Positions 26,683 through 45,191 of a stretch of DNA of 64,000 bases are shown piece by piece. Under the pieces are notes generated by a model that ran no database searches, had not been told where the DNA came from, and saw only the letters and a list, made by a program, of their open reading frames with translations. Each line of letters opens with the position of its first letter. The stretch's first letter is position 1. The position numbers and the translations under genes were made by a program. Origin of the DNA: Deinococcus carri (GTDB lineage: Bacteria > Deinococcota > Deinococci > Deinococcales > Deinococcaceae); assembly GCF_039545055.1 (NCBI RefSeq), contig NZ_BAABRP010000007.1:1-64000 (forward strand), read 5' to 3'.

Positions 26683-27246
26683 ATGAGCGTCAAGGACAGC
26701 TTTACCCCCGAAGAGTGGTTCAAGGTGATGAACGGTCCCGGCCGGGCGGGCGCGGCGGTGGTGGCCGCCAGCCCCAGCGGCATCACCGGTGTGCTGGCCG
26801 AGGCGCAGGCCATCGGGGCGGCGATTCGTGAGCAGGTCAGCGCGCAGGGCCGCACGCCGCTGCTGGAGGCGATGGCCGCCGACCTGGTGGGCACGCCGCC
26901 CGACCCCCGCGCCTTTCCCCAGGAGGAGCGCGCCCGCAACATGGACGAGGCCCGCGCGCAGAGCGTGGAGGGCGTGCGCCAGGCCGTGTGGCTGGTGAGC
27001 AGCAAGGCCAGCCCGGCGGACCTCGCCGCCTACCGCCGCCTGCTGTGGACCGTAGCCGAACGGGCGGCGGGGGCGGCCAAGGAAGGCGGCTTCCTGGGCC
27101 TGGGCGGCGAGCAGGTCAGCGAGCCGGAACGCGCGGTACTGGCCGAACTGCGCGAGGTCATCGGCGTGGATGCCGGGGCGGGCACCCCCATCATCACCCA
27201 CGAGACGCCGCCTGCCGGGTCGGACGGTTCGGGGAACGGCGATTGA
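26683..27246 (+). CDS. Conserved hypothetical, alpha-helical
   Basis: 187 aa, mostly helical, Ala- and Glu-rich, with no signal peptide or membrane segment. The body (about 1-150) includes SFTPEEWFKVMNGPGRAGAAVVAASPSG, split by a Gly turn, and a long helix DEARAQSVEGVRQAVWLVS; the last 25 residues look disordered. It begins 4 bp after the HAD gene stop, with AAGGTGA 4 nt before the ATG, so the two are co-transcribed. ridA follows 30 bp later with its own -10 box. No family could be named. Small cytoplasmic proteins of this kind are common in Deinococcus, but no function can be claimed. Confidence 0.7.
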   Translation: MSVKDSFTPEEWFKVMNGPGRAGAAVVAASPSGITGVLAEAQAIGAAIREQVSAQGRTPLLEAMAADLVGTPPDPRAFPQEERARNMDEARAQSVEGVRQAVWLVSSKASPADLAAYRRLLWTVAERAAGAAKEGGFLGLGGEQVSEPERAVLAELREVIGVDAGAGTPIITHETPPAGSDGSGNGD

Positions 27247-27276
27247 GGGCCTGCCCTGCCCGGTAGGTTGCCTCCC

Positions 27277-27684
27277 ATGAGCGACACGCCGCCCCACGTC
27301 CGCTTCATCAATGTTCCCGCCCTGGGGCACGCGCCCGGCTATTCGCATCTGGCCGAGGTCAGGGGTGGGCGCACCGTCTATATCTCCGGCCAGATTGCGG
27401 TGGACGAGCGGGGCGTTGTGGTCGGCGCGGGCGACTTCACGGCGCAGGCCCGCAAGGTGTTCGGGAATATTGAGCTGGCGCTGGCCGGGGTGGGGCTGAC
27501 CTTTGACGCGGTCGTCAAACTGACCTTCTTCCTGACGGACTTTGCCCACCTGCCCCAGATGCGCGCGGTGAGGGACGAGTTCGTGAACCTGGCGGCCCCA
27601 CCCGCCAGCAGCGCCGTGCAGGTCGCGGCCCTGGTACGCCCCGAACTGCTGATCGAGGTCGAGGCGATTGCGGCCGCCCCGTGA
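27277..27684 (+). CDS. ridA: RidA family enamine/imine deaminase
   Basis: 135 aa, the typical length of the YjgF/YER057c/UK114 fold. RidA removes reactive enamine and imine intermediates made by PLP enzymes. Recognisable segments are YISGQIAVDERG, QARKVFGNIELALAGVGLTFDAVVKLTFFLTD, and the conserved Arg of LVRPELLIEVEAIA. ATG 27277 follows TAGGTT (27264-27269) by 7 nt; the earlier in-frame TTG at 27268 overlaps that box and is rejected. Its 3' end contains the -35 element of the downstream purH promoter. Not all members of the family are deaminases, so the activity is inferred. Confidence 0.85.
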   Translation: MSDTPPHVRFINVPALGHAPGYSHLAEVRGGRTVYISGQIAVDERGVVVGAGDFTAQARKVFGNIELALAGVGLTFDAVVKLTFFLTDFAHLPQMRAVRDEFVNLAAPPASSAVQVAALVRPELLIEVEAIAAAP

Positions 27685-27695
27685 ACCTGTATCCT
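27668..27695 (+). promoter_or_regulatory. purH promoter
   Basis: TTGCGG (27668-27673), a 16-nt spacer and TATCCT (27690-27695) place the start of transcription near 27702, immediately before the ZTP riboswitch. The -35 lies within the last codons of ridA. Confidence 0.6.
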
Positions 27696-27702
27696 GCCCT
27701 TA

Positions 27703-27818
27703 CAGCCGGTGGCAACTGGCGCTGAACGTGGGGCCAACCACGGGGAAGCCATCCGGACAGACTTGATCGCGCGCCTGGGTCGGACGCACCGCTTGCAGAG
27801 GCGGGGGCGTCCGCGACG
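27703..27818 (+). ncRNA. ZTP (pfl) riboswitch upstream of purH
   Basis: The core matches the pfl motif: CAACTGGCG (27713-27721), GTGG..CCAACCACGGGGAAGCC (27728-27750) and GCGCCTGGGT (27771-27780). ZTP riboswitches sense Z nucleotide monophosphate/triphosphate, which builds up when 10-formyl-tetrahydrofolate is short, and usually turn on purine or one-carbon genes. Downstream, GGACGC (27782-27787) and GCGTCC (27807-27812) can pair before GCGACGTTTT, a possible terminator that overlaps the riboswitch 3' side. The ribosome site GGAGGAA follows, just before purH. Confidence 0.88.
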
Positions 27819-27832
27819 TTTTGGAGGAAGGC

Positions 27833-29395
<1,563 letters not shown>

Positions 29396-29396
29396 G

Positions 29397-29530
29397 GAAG
29401 CTTTCAGCCGTCAGCGATCAGCTTTCAGCGGCTATGAGCTATGAGCCGTGAGCTATGAAAAAGACGGCGAGTGCAAAAGCTGAAGTTGCCGGGGGCTGGT
29501 TCATAGCTCATAGCTCACGGCTCACCGCTG
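29397..29530. repeat. Word-type hairpin repeat between purH and folD
   Basis: The left side has CAGCCGTCAGCGATCAGC, then GAGCTATGAGCCGTGAGC; the right side TTCATAGCTCATAGCTCACGG is its complement. The core contains GCAAAAGCTGAAGTTGCC. The left half thus carries a second word set (GTCAGCGATCAGC) before the pairing arm. It fills the purH-folD gap up to the folD ribosome site AAGGAG. Confidence 0.8.
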
Positions 29531-29541
29531 CAAGGAGATCC

Positions 29542-30417
<876 letters not shown>

Positions 30418-30431
30418 GGCGACCGGCAGGA

Positions 30432-30475
30432 GGCGAGGGGGACGCGGCCGGCTTTGCGTCCCCCTCGCCTTTCTG
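30432..30475 (+). terminator. folD terminator
   Basis: GGCGAGGGGGACGC (30432-30445) pairs perfectly with GCGTCCCCCTCGCC (30456-30469) across a 10-nt loop, followed by TTTCT. It lies between folD and the convergent glycosyltransferase gene and could work on both strands. Confidence 0.85.
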
Positions 30476-30482
30476 TAGGCCG

Positions 30483-31802
<1,320 letters not shown>

Positions 31803-31817
31803 GATTCACCTCTCGGA

Positions 31818-31850
<33 letters not shown>

Positions 31851-31922
31851 CGGGAGATGATAGAGAAGGCCACCAACTCCTGGCCCCGGAAGGTCGGGTC
31901 CGGGGGCGTTTCCTCCCAGTCT

Positions 31923-33206
31923 TCAGGTTTCGGCATGCCGGGCGGTCTTGGCCCAGCCGTGCTGTCCCCGGAAGAAGTTGCGAAAGGCCAGCGGCACACT
32001 CAGCATCATGATCAGCATGTAGAGGGGCATCCCCAGGGCAGCGAAGGCCGCGCGCCGGGGGGTCAGACGGTTCTCGCGGCTGTAGAGCAGCACCCACGCG
32101 AGCGGAATGCTCAGGTTCAGGGCCAGCAGCGCGAGGGTGAGCGGCCAGTTCACCTCGCCCGTTAGAAGGCGCTGCACGGCGCGGGCGGGGTAGTAGACCA
32201 GCAGGCCCAGCGTGAGCAGGTTCAGCCAGGGTTGCGCCAGAAAATAGGTCAGGTCCAGCCGCGCGCCGAGGGGCATGGGCGCGCGCCAGACCCGGCCCAG
32301 CCGGGGGAAGCACTGAAGGTTGCCGTGGGTCCAGCGGGCACGCTGGCGCAGAAAGCGCCGGACATCGGTGACCCCCTGCTGCGTCACGCCCGACTCCAGA
32401 AAGACCAGGCGGTAGCGCGGGCTGGCGAGCCGCACTTCCAGGCCGCTGGCGAAATCTTCCAGCAGGACCGGCGGCCAGGGAGAATGCCCGGCGCGAAGCT
32501 GTGCGGCCAGGTAGGACAGGCGCATGAATTGCCCGTTCCCCCCCAGTCCCACGGTCTGGACCCGCTGGCGCAGAAGCTGGATATGCCGCACGATGTAAAA
32601 CTCCAGGTCCTGTTGCAGCAGCAGCAGCCGGGCGAGCCACCCGCGCCACCCCGCCGCCTGTGCCCCAGTTTGTGCCCCGCTCTGCCGCACCCGGATGCGG
32701 GCCTGCGCGGCCATCACGTCCGGGTCGGCAAACGCGGCGCGGGCCTCGGCCAGCAGGCGGTCGTCCAGCCGGCCGTCCGCATCGAACACCACCAGCACCT
32801 GCTCGTCCAATGGGGCGGGCGGCAGCAGATTCTGACGCAGCAACTGCCCCACGCCCCAGTTGAGCGCCTCGCCCTTGCCCGTCTGCGCGTGGGGAGGGCG
32901 GCGGGACAGCAGCGCCACCCGCGGGTCCTGCTCCGCCAGGGCCAGCACCTGCTGCGCGGTCGTGTCGTCGCTGCCGTCGTCGATCACCACCACGCGCGCT
33001 TCCGGTGCCGTCGCCCGCAGGTTGCGGAGGGTCGCGCCTATCACCGCCTCCTCGTTGAGAGCCGGGATCAGGAAGGTGAAGTGCAGGGGCCGCGCGGGCG
33101 GGGCGGCCGCCGAGGGGCGTGCCAGCAGGGCGAACAGCGAATAACTCAGGTAGAGGACCAGCAGCAGCGCCCCGATCCCCTCCACGATCTCAAAGCAGGT
33201 GAGCAT
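31923..33206 (-). CDS. Membrane glycosyltransferase, GT2 family (copy 2)
   Basis: 427 aa and a paralogue of the following gene. One N-terminal helix (about 8-30), GT-A motifs [50 protein letters not shown] and QRARW, then C-terminal helices (about 290-410). The two proteins align along their whole length, so they arose by tandem duplication, but they are well diverged and may make different linkages or act together. The gap between them (31803-31922) holds a hairpin CCCCGGA/TCCGGGG near 31885-31905. A repeat element separates this gene from metX, so metX transcription may or may not read through. Confidence 0.82.
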   Translation of the reverse strand: MLTCFEIVEGIGALLLVLYLSYSLFALLARPSAAAPPARPLHFTFLIPALNEEAVIGATLRNLRATAPEARVVVIDDGSDDTTAQQVLALAEQDPRVALLSRRPPHAQTGKGEALNWGVGQLLRQNLLPPAPLDEQVLVVFDADGRLDDRLLAEARAAFADPDVMAAQARIRVRQSGAQTGAQAAGWRGWLARLLLLQQDLEFYIVRHIQLLRQRVQTVGLGGNGQFMRLSYLAAQLRAGHSPWPPVLLEDFASGLEVRLASPRYRLVFLESGVTQQGVTDVRRFLRQRARWTHGNLQCFPRLGRVWRAPMPLGARLDLTYFLAQPWLNLLTLGLLVYYPARAVQRLLTGEVNWPLTLALLALNLSIPLAWVLLYSRENRLTPRRAAFAALGMPLYMLIMMLSVPLAFRNFFRGQHGWAKTARHAET

Positions 33207-33312
33207 TCGTTCTGCCCCCCAGAACAGGAAGTTTTTTCAACAGGATGAGGAAAACGGCCACTGCCGCTCATCCTGTGGGGGGGGTGGCCCGCTGTCAAGG
33301 GGGATGTCGCCT

Positions 33313-33435
33313 TTAGGGCGGTGCTCAGAAAGGTTGTCGAACCTTTCTGGACCGAACGAAGTGAGAAACCGTGATAAGGGCGGCGTGAAGTGGAGTTGCT
33401 GCCCAGCACACGCGGCAACGCAACGGAGCGCCGCC

Positions 33436-33439
<4 letters not shown>
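33313..33439. repeat. 127-bp element with inverted ends, copy A
   Basis: AGGGCGGTGCTC at one end and GAGCGCCGCCCT at the other are inverted repeats with one mismatch. Inside are a perfect hairpin AGAAAGGTT-GTCG-AACCTTTCT and the shared tail CGGCAACGCAACGGAGCGCCG. The right end contains the metX stop codon (33436-33438). A second copy lies at 50767-50897. The 106 bp to its left (33207-33312) carry CAGGATGAG..CTCATCCTG, another small hairpin. Confidence 0.8.
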
Positions 33440-35920
<2,481 letters not shown>

Positions 35921-36030
35921 GGTCATCGTTGACGCGGGGGTGGGCTGGCCTTGGCACCGTGACGCGATGAGGTCCGGTTGCCGCGCCGTCGACGAGCCAG
36001 GTCTCTCGGGCGCTCTGGATAGGGTCGCTC
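35921..36030 (-). ncRNA. SAM-I riboswitch (S-box) upstream of metY-metX
   Basis: Reading the minus strand, the conserved SAM-I core is seen in order: TATCCAGAGCGCCCGAGAGA (36023-36004 region), then CCTGGCTC, GCGGCAACC (35984-35976 region), ACGGTGCCAAGGCC and AACGATGA. These match AUCAAGAGnGGnGGAGGGA, GGCAACC, GGUGCCAA and the distal GAUGA of the family. The target genes fit, since both make methionine precursors. SAM binding should reduce expression. Confidence 0.88.
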
Positions 36031-36274
36031 CACGCGGGAGCTAGCCAAGAGGGTAGCAGGGCAGGTGCGGGGGGTCAACCGGGGCCGCCGGCCCCTGGCC
36101 TGCCGGCCCGGACGCGGCCCCTTGAAGCAGCCCCCTGAAAAAGATGAATATTTCAGGAGGGCGGCGGCTCCCGCATCTGCGCTGGCATTCGGCAGGTCGC
36201 CTGCCCACTTTGCCCTGCCGGGAATGCTGTGCATGTGAAGAGCATCTGTGTTCTTATCTGACAGCGCAGGCAGG

Positions 36275-36340
36275 AGGAACCGCACCGGGCCAGGGGTTGC
36301 CGGATGCTGGTTTCCACCGTCTCTGCCGCGGCGGTTCCTC
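36275..36340 (+). promoter_or_regulatory. Structured 5' leader of lipoprotein gene
   Basis: GAGGAACCGC (36275-36284) pairs with GCGGTTCCTC (36331-36340), enclosing an inner stem CCAG/CTGG around GGGGTTGCCGGATG. The element ends 48 nt before the start codon. It matches no riboswitch I know. The rest of the region from 36031 to 36388 is the divergent promoter area of metY and this gene, including a small palindrome near 36135-36160 (CTGAAAAAGATGAATATTTCAG). Confidence 0.45.
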
Positions 36341-36388
36341 AGCTTCTCACCCCTTCACTTCCGGTCCGGTGCCGGACCCAGGAGGCCT

Positions 36389-38473
36389 ATGAAACTTCGC
36401 ATTGCTGCCGCCACCCTCATCAGCGCCTCGCTGCTCGCCGCCTGCGGGCCGAACAATCCCCAGCCGCCCACCGGGACGCAGACGGACTTCGGACGCCTGA
36501 GCACCCTCAAGCCCGGCGAGCAGGACTCCATCCGCACGGCCCTGAAGGTCAACGTGGTATTCGTGGGCTACCGCGAGACGCTGCCCGGCCAGGTCGCCAC
36601 GGCCCGCGACGTGAACCCCCGCGATTTCCAGAACATCCTGCCCGGCAGCTATGACACGATTGCCCGCAGCCCCAGCGCCTACGGCTCGACCGAGTACACC
36701 GGCAACGCCTTCGACTACCAGTACAACTACGTCTTCGCGGATCAGAAGTTCGAGGACGACTTCTTCGGCTTCCTGAAGCAGAGTGGCAGCGAGCAGTCGC
36801 TGACGGCGCAGCAGGCCTTTTACAACTGCCAGGTCACCGACGTCAAGAAGCTGACGAAGCTGCCCGCACCCCTGAACCCGGCCACGCTGGCCTCGGCCTA
36901 CGCCTGCCCCACCGTGTCCCCCAACATCAACCGCGAGATCACCGGGAACCTGGAAATCGACGCCGCCAAGACCGAGAACTGGCTGGCCGACAACGTGGCG
37001 CGCGTGGGTGTGAAGCCTGGCGAGTACACGGTCTACCTGGTCAACTGGTACGACCGCCCCGACTTCAAGTTCCACTCGTACACCCGCGCCGATGTGCCCG
37101 ACAGCGACACCGGCTACCGGGCGGGCACCAGCGGCAGCCGCCGCCTGATTGCCTGGGGCGGCAGCACCCGCGAGGGCCAGGCGGCGCAGCGCGTGTGGTT
37201 CTATGACCTCTCGGCCAACCCCGACCCGTGGACCAAGGCCTACGACGTGACGAATGCCAACGTGAACGGCGACAAGGAAGCGGATTACCGCCTCCCGCCC
37301 ATCTGGGAATACGGCACCCGCAAGGCCAGCATCGGCTATGGCCGCAAGGTTAGCCCTGATCTGGCGCGCGTGGTGCGGTACACGGCGCTGAACCTCCTGT
37401 TCACGCCCAGCCCGATCTACCGCGTGTCGCTGACGCCCCCGCGCATGCCCGAGGACATCCAGCTCGACCTGCATGTCGAGCAGGGCGAGGGAGCCATCGA
37501 CCCGCAGAAGCTGCTGAACGCCGGGCTGGTGCAGAGCCGCGTGTCGGTGCTCCAGCCCTTCGCCAAGTTCTCGAACGTGGTCAAGCAGACGCCGCTGGAC
37601 GGCGACCTGGCCGATGTCTACAAGTGCTTCTTCCCGGTGGAGGCCGAGGACATCTGCTCGCCGGAATACGCCGACTTCAGCGGCGAGAAGCTCTTCCAGT
37701 TCGGCGTGAAGGAGCTGCGCCAGAGCTACCAGAACGCCCCCGAGGGCCGCTACCTGCTGCCGGTGTACGCCTTCAACGACAACGACGACAGCCAGGAAGG
37801 CCTGCTGGGCATCGCCTACGACGACGGCGAGACCGGCACCCAGAGCTTCGTGTACTCGTTCCTGACGCCCAGCCTGGTGGATGCCGGCTACGGCTTTACC
37901 GACACCACGGTCCACGAGGTCGGCCACCACCTCAGCCTGTCGCACCCCCACGACGGCTACGACAGCGAGCAGGACCTGTCCTACGGCCCCTCCGGCGACT
38001 TCTACTTCACCAACGTGGGTGACGAGAGCGCCAGCATCATGTCGTACAACGACCTCGCCAAGACGTTCGGGCAGTTCAACCTCGACGCCCAGTACCGCTA
38101 CCTGACGGCGGCCTACCTGAACAACACCAACGCCGTCCTGGAACTGGTGCGCCGCGCCGGCCAGGCCGGCAAGGTGAGCGCCGCCGCCCAGAGCGCCGAC
38201 AGCCTGTTCGCGCAGGCTGAGGGCAAATACGACGGCCTGGCCTACCTGGACGCCGCCCAGCTCGCCCACCAGGGCTACCGCGCCGTGCTGGACGCCGCGC
38301 TGGCCGCCGGGGTGAACGTGCAGCCCTACAAGTGGTACGAGCACCTCAGCGGCCTGTCCACCCAGTCGGTGAGCCGCAAGCCGCGCGTCGTCCGCACCTT
38401 CGCGCCGCAGCACGGGGCCGTCATCTTCCCGGAGGAAACGCGCGAGCAGCGCGACCTGCGCCTCGCGCCCTGA
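36389..38473 (+). CDS. Metzincin-like secreted zinc protease, lipoprotein
   Basis: 694 aa. A lipoprotein signal (MKLRIAAATLISASLLAACG, Cys19) would anchor it outside the inner membrane. The zinc site HEVGHHLSLSH near residues 509-519 is HExxHxxxxxH, and SIMSYND near 549 looks like the Met-turn of metzincins. The region between about 25 and 480 has no family I recognise. A short tail with AAQSADSLFAQAEGKYDGLAYLDAA is helical. GGAGG lies 4 nt before ATG 36389; the longer frame to 36248 is rejected because it lacks a signal peptide. Substrate is unknown. A structured leader precedes it and a strong hairpin follows. Confidence 0.78.
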   Translation: MKLRIAAATLISASLLAACGPNNPQPPTGTQTDFGRLSTLKPGEQDSIRTALKVNVVFVGYRETLPGQVATARDVNPRDFQNILPGSYDTIARSPSAYGSTEYTGNAFDYQYNYVFADQKFEDDFFGFLKQSGSEQSLTAQQAFYNCQVTDVKKLTKLPAPLNPATLASAYACPTVSPNINREITGNLEIDAAKTENWLADNVARVGVKPGEYTVYLVNWYDRPDFKFHSYTRADVPDSDTGYRAGTSGSRRLIAWGGSTREGQAAQRVWFYDLSANPDPWTKAYDVTNANVNGDKEADYRLPPIWEYGTRKASIGYGRKVSPDLARVVRYTALNLLFTPSPIYRVSLTPPRMPEDIQLDLHVEQGEGAIDPQKLLNAGLVQSRVSVLQPFAKFSNVVKQTPLDGDLADVYKCFFPVEAEDICSPEYADFSGEKLFQFGVKELRQSYQNAPEGRYLLPVYAFNDNDDSQEGLLGIAYDDGETGTQSFVYSFLTPSLVDAGYGFTDTTVHEVGHHLSLSHPHDGYDSEQDLSYGPSGDFYFTNVGDESASIMSYNDLAKTFGQFNLDAQYRYLTAAYLNNTNAVLELVRRAGQAGKVSAAAQSADSLFAQAEGKYDGLAYLDAAQLAHQGYRAVLDAALAAGVNVQPYKWYEHLSGLSTQSVSRKPRVVRTFAPQHGAVIFPEETREQRDLRLAP

Positions 38474-38491
38474 GAGCAGACCGGGCCACAG

Positions 38492-38526
38492 GGGAGGGGG
38501 CAGCGCATCAAACGCTGCCCCCTCCC
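38492..38526 (+). terminator. Hairpin after lipoprotein gene
   Basis: GGGAGGGGGCAGCG (38492-38505) pairs perfectly with CGCTGCCCCCTCCC (38513-38526) over 14 bp with a 7-nt loop. The T run is poor (GCCTGTTGG), but it lies 18 nt after the stop codon and is very stable. Confidence 0.7.
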
Positions 38527-38707
38527 GCCTGTTGGCGCGCCCGGTATCATACGGATTCCGTCCAATTCCTGAACAGTCGGGAGGGCACCGCCTGTTCATC
38601 CATTTTCCGAAATCCGCCCTTGTTCCTTCTCCCTCTGGTCGGATTTCCGGGTGTTTTCAACACCCTTCAATCGGAAGCAGTATCAGCCCGTCATCATGTG
38701 TGACCGC
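38527..38707. other. Non-coding stretch with several inverted repeats
   Basis: No credible gene. ACGGATTCCGT (38553 region) is a palindrome; AAATCCG..CGGATTT (about 38610-38646) and GGGTGTT-TTC-AACACCC (about 38650-38668) can form hairpins. The A+T content is above that of its surroundings. It could be a decayed repeat or insertion sequence end. Confidence 0.4.
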
Positions 38708-38719
38708 TACGATCGGGGC

Positions 38720-39283
38720 ATGAAGCGTGTCCTGCTCCTCGCCTGCCTGTCGCTGGGTGCGGCGGCGGCCACTCCCCCCCGCATGATGCCCCTGCCCCCC
38801 CATTCCGCCGCTGCCGCCGACCCCTCGCCCGATCTGGCGCGGGTGCAGCCGGTGCTGGAGCTGCTGGTCACGGTGCGCCTGCTGGCCGACCTGACCGCCG
38901 GAGACGATTTCCTCCTGGACGCCCCGGCCCGGTCGGCGCTGTCCGCCATCCTCCGCGAGCAGGTGACCCGGCCCACGCTCGGCCCCCAGGACGCGCAGCG
39001 GACCCTGGACCGCCTGCGGGGGGTCCTCACGGCCGCGCAGCGGGAGAGGCTGGACCAGGCCCGCGCGGAGCTGGAACGCCGGGCAGCCCTGCTGCTGGCC
39101 CGCTCCCGCTTCGCGGCTCCTGATGGTCCGGTGAACCTCACCCTGTACCGCTACGGGTTCATGCTGCCGGGGGGCGCGGCCCTGGTCCGCCGGGTGGCCG
39201 CCTCGCCGGGGCTGAATCCCTACCGCGAGGCGGGCGTCAGTGCGGCGACCCTCCAGCGCCTGCTGGGGCAGCTGGCCCGCTGA
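38720..39283 (+). CDS. Hypothetical exported protein
   Basis: 187 aa. The N-terminus [19 protein letters not shown] is a signal peptide with a likely cut after AAA. The mature part is helical and rich in Ala, Leu and Arg, with a central segment [25 protein letters not shown] that resembles Spy/CpxP-type LTxxQ chaperones in general character, but no firm match. TACGAT (38708-38713) lies 6 nt before ATG 38720, giving a leaderless start; the longer frame to 38651 is rejected since it would bury the signal peptide. Its last 47 bp overlap the 3' end of the opposite Fur-family gene, so the two mRNAs are antisense there. Confidence 0.7.
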   Translation: MKRVLLLACLSLGAAAATPPRMMPLPPHSAAAADPSPDLARVQPVLELLVTVRLLADLTAGDDFLLDAPARSALSAILREQVTRPTLGPQDAQRTLDRLRGVLTAAQRERLDQARAELERRAALLLARSRFAAPDGPVNLTLYRYGFMLPGGAALVRRVAASPGLNPYREAGVSAATLQRLLGQLAR

Positions 39284-39668
39284 GGCCGGCCCTGGCACAT
39301 TGCGGGCACTTCCCGTACAGCGTGACCTCGTGCGCCTCGACGATGAAGCCGCCGGGGTACACGGTGCCGCTGGGCAGGGCCACCGGGCAGGTATGCAGCG
39401 TATAGACCCGCCCGCAACTGTTGCAGGAGAAGTGGTGGTGGTGCCCACGCCCCGCGCGCTCATAGCGGGCTTCGCCGTCAAGGGTGACGGGATGGATGTG
39501 GCCCTGCTCGGTCAGCAGCTTGAGGGTGCGGTACACGGTGGCGACCCCCAGGCCCGGCAGGTCGGCCTGCGCGCGCGTCAGCACGTCGGCCACGGCCAGG
39601 GGGCCTTCCGCCTCGGTGAGGACGCGGGCAATCACGTCGCGCTGGCGGGTGCTGCGGGTGGCCGTCAT
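39237..39668 (-). CDS. Fur-family metal-responsive repressor
   Basis: 143 aa. The N-terminal winged helix contains [11 protein letters not shown] and the DNA helix [12 protein letters not shown]. The dimerisation domain has [11 protein letters not shown] with Cys82 and Cys85, and CPQC with Cys121 and Cys124, the structural zinc site of Fur, PerR and Zur. His76-His79 and His in [13 protein letters not shown] are candidate sensing ligands. Whether it senses Fe, Mn, Zn or peroxide cannot be told from sequence. TAGCCT lies 6 nt before the ATG. A Fur-type box is found before the Mn/Zn importer at 55428-55447, a plausible target. Confidence 0.9.
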   Translation of the reverse strand: MTATRSTRQRDVIARVLTEAEGPLAVADVLTRAQADLPGLGVATVYRTLKLLTEQGHIHPVTLDGEARYERAGRGHHHHFSCNSCGRVYTLHTCPVALPSGTVYPGGFIVEAHEVTLYGKCPQCARAGLSGPAAPAGAGGSPH

Positions 39669-39753
39669 GTGCCCAGGCTAGCAGACATGATTCTGGTCTA
39701 TCAAAAAGTGGCGCACAAAGTCCGCTGCCTCCCGGCAGAGCTGCCGCCAGCAG

Positions 39754-39789
39754 AAAAACCCCGGCCCAGCCGCGTGGGCTGGCCGGGGC
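39754..39789 (-). terminator. Terminator after DUF3618-like gene
   Basis: Read on the minus strand, CCCCGGCCAGCC and GGCTGGGCCGGGG pair with a 5-nt loop (CACGC) and are followed by TTTTT (39758-39754). It lies about 20 bp after the stop at 39808. Confidence 0.85.
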
Positions 39790-39807
39790 CGGGGAGGGGA
39801 ATAGGCC

Positions 39808-40727
39808 TCAGCGGATATTGGGGTTGGCCTTTTCCTCGGGGTCGATCGGGCTGCCCTTGGCCTTGGCCTCGACCGTGCTGACGGGCACAGGGATACTGCT
39901 GCCGGTACCGGGGATGCTGGGACCACCGGGCACACCCAGGCGGGCGGCGTCGCTGGCCTCCGCGCCCTCGTCGCGTTTGAGGAAGCTGGCCGTGGCGCTG
40001 GTGCTGGTGGAGACAGGTGCGTGGCGCTGGCCTCCGAGTGTCCAGGAGGCGCTATGGGCCTGCCCCCCGGTCGGGCGTGCGGCAGACTCGGTTGCGGCAG
40101 ACTGCGCGGAGCGCGGGGCCGTCGGCTTTTGCCCGCCCTGTCCGGCACGGTCGAGCAGGTTGTTCGCCACTTCTTCCAGCCGGGGGGTCAGGACCTTGTC
40201 GTTGAGGAGCTTGAAGCCCAGCGTGGCGATGGTCGCCACCAGCGCGCCGCCCACGTTCTGGCCGCCCTTTTCCTTCTTCTGCGCGCGGATCAGGGCCTTC
40301 TGGTCCCGGTCGGGGCTGTCGGCGTCCACGTAGATTTTCTTGGTCCGCCGGAACTGCCGCCCGAGCACGAGGCCCAGCAGCGCCCCCGCCGTCGCCCCGA
40401 CCGCCGAGGCACCGCCCAGCATCTTGAGCGGCTCTTTCTGCATCTGCACCTGGAGGTTGGTGCGCTCGGCCAGGGCATCCACGCTGGCCTTGAGCCGGGC
40501 GCGGGCCTCCTCACGTTCGTCGCGGTAGCTCACCTCGCGGTGCGTGTCCATGGCCGCCCGTTCCATAGGCCGGTCAGAGTTCATCGCCCGGTCGGCCGTC
40601 GCTGGCCGTTCCGCCTGCACAGGCCGGTCCACCGTCACCCGCTCCTCGATGGGGGAGGCCACCGTGATGCGCTCCACGATCACCGGTTCTGACCCCCGGT
40701 CCGCCGTCCGGTCTGCTCGGTCGGTCA

Positions 40728-40728
<1 letters not shown>
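39808..40728 (-). CDS. DUF3618-like protein with one membrane helix
   Basis: 306 aa. The first 70 residues are charged and repeat [19 protein letters not shown] and DRPMERAA. Then [25 protein letters not shown] resembles the helix of DUF3618/YqjD proteins, followed by a Gly-rich membrane segment (about 105-125, [18 protein letters not shown]). The C-terminal half has an amphipathic helix ([18 protein letters not shown]) and a disordered Ser/Thr/Pro-rich tail. In other bacteria such proteins sit beside YqjE/holin-III genes and some bind ribosomes at the membrane. Here the ATG overlaps the upstream holin-like gene stop (TGATG), so they act together. Confidence 0.7.
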
Positions 40729-41623
<895 letters not shown>

Positions 41624-41679
41624 ACCCTCCCCGGCAGGTGCGCGGGGCAGGGCCAGTCACGCCCAGCATAATGAACCTC

Positions 41680-42357
<678 letters not shown>

Positions 42358-42487
42358 GGGTGGGGACGGCGGGCGGGGGCGCTCCTCCCCGGCCCCTCCG
42401 CGCGGTGTCTGTCAGGCGGCGTCTGTAAGAAAGCGTGACGTTCCCCCGGCCGCTCCCCCTTACACTCGCAGGCGGAGGACTCTGACC

Positions 42488-43390
<903 letters not shown>

Positions 43391-43405
<15 letters not shown>

Positions 43406-43485
43406 GCTTTGAGCCGTGAACAACAGGGCTGACGCCAGAAGCTGAAGCCCCTCTGCGGCTCGTTCATAGCTCATAGCCCCTCACC
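43391..43485. repeat. Word-type hairpin repeat at crtB 3' end
   Basis: GGCTATGAGCTTTGAGC with GAGCCGTGAAC on the left pairs with GTTCATAGCTCATAGCC on the right. The core reads GACGCCAGAAGCTGAAGCCC. The left arm supplies the last four codons and stop of crtB. The words are those of the repeat at 29397-29530, so the two are close relatives. Confidence 0.8.
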
Positions 43486-43505
43486 TGCCCCCCCAAAGGA
43501 CCCCC

Positions 43506-45187
<1,682 letters not shown>

Positions 45188-45191
<4 letters not shown>

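Noticed and set aside
36275..36340. A c-di-AMP (ydaO) or cobalamin riboswitch before the metzincin gene
   Set aside because: The leader has GGGGTTGCCGGATG, but the other conserved blocks of either class are missing.
36347..38599. A 750-aa minus-strand frame over the metzincin gene
   Set aside because: Composition is His/Val/Gln-rich and repetitive as expected of an antisense shadow; the plus frame has a lipobox and zinc motif.
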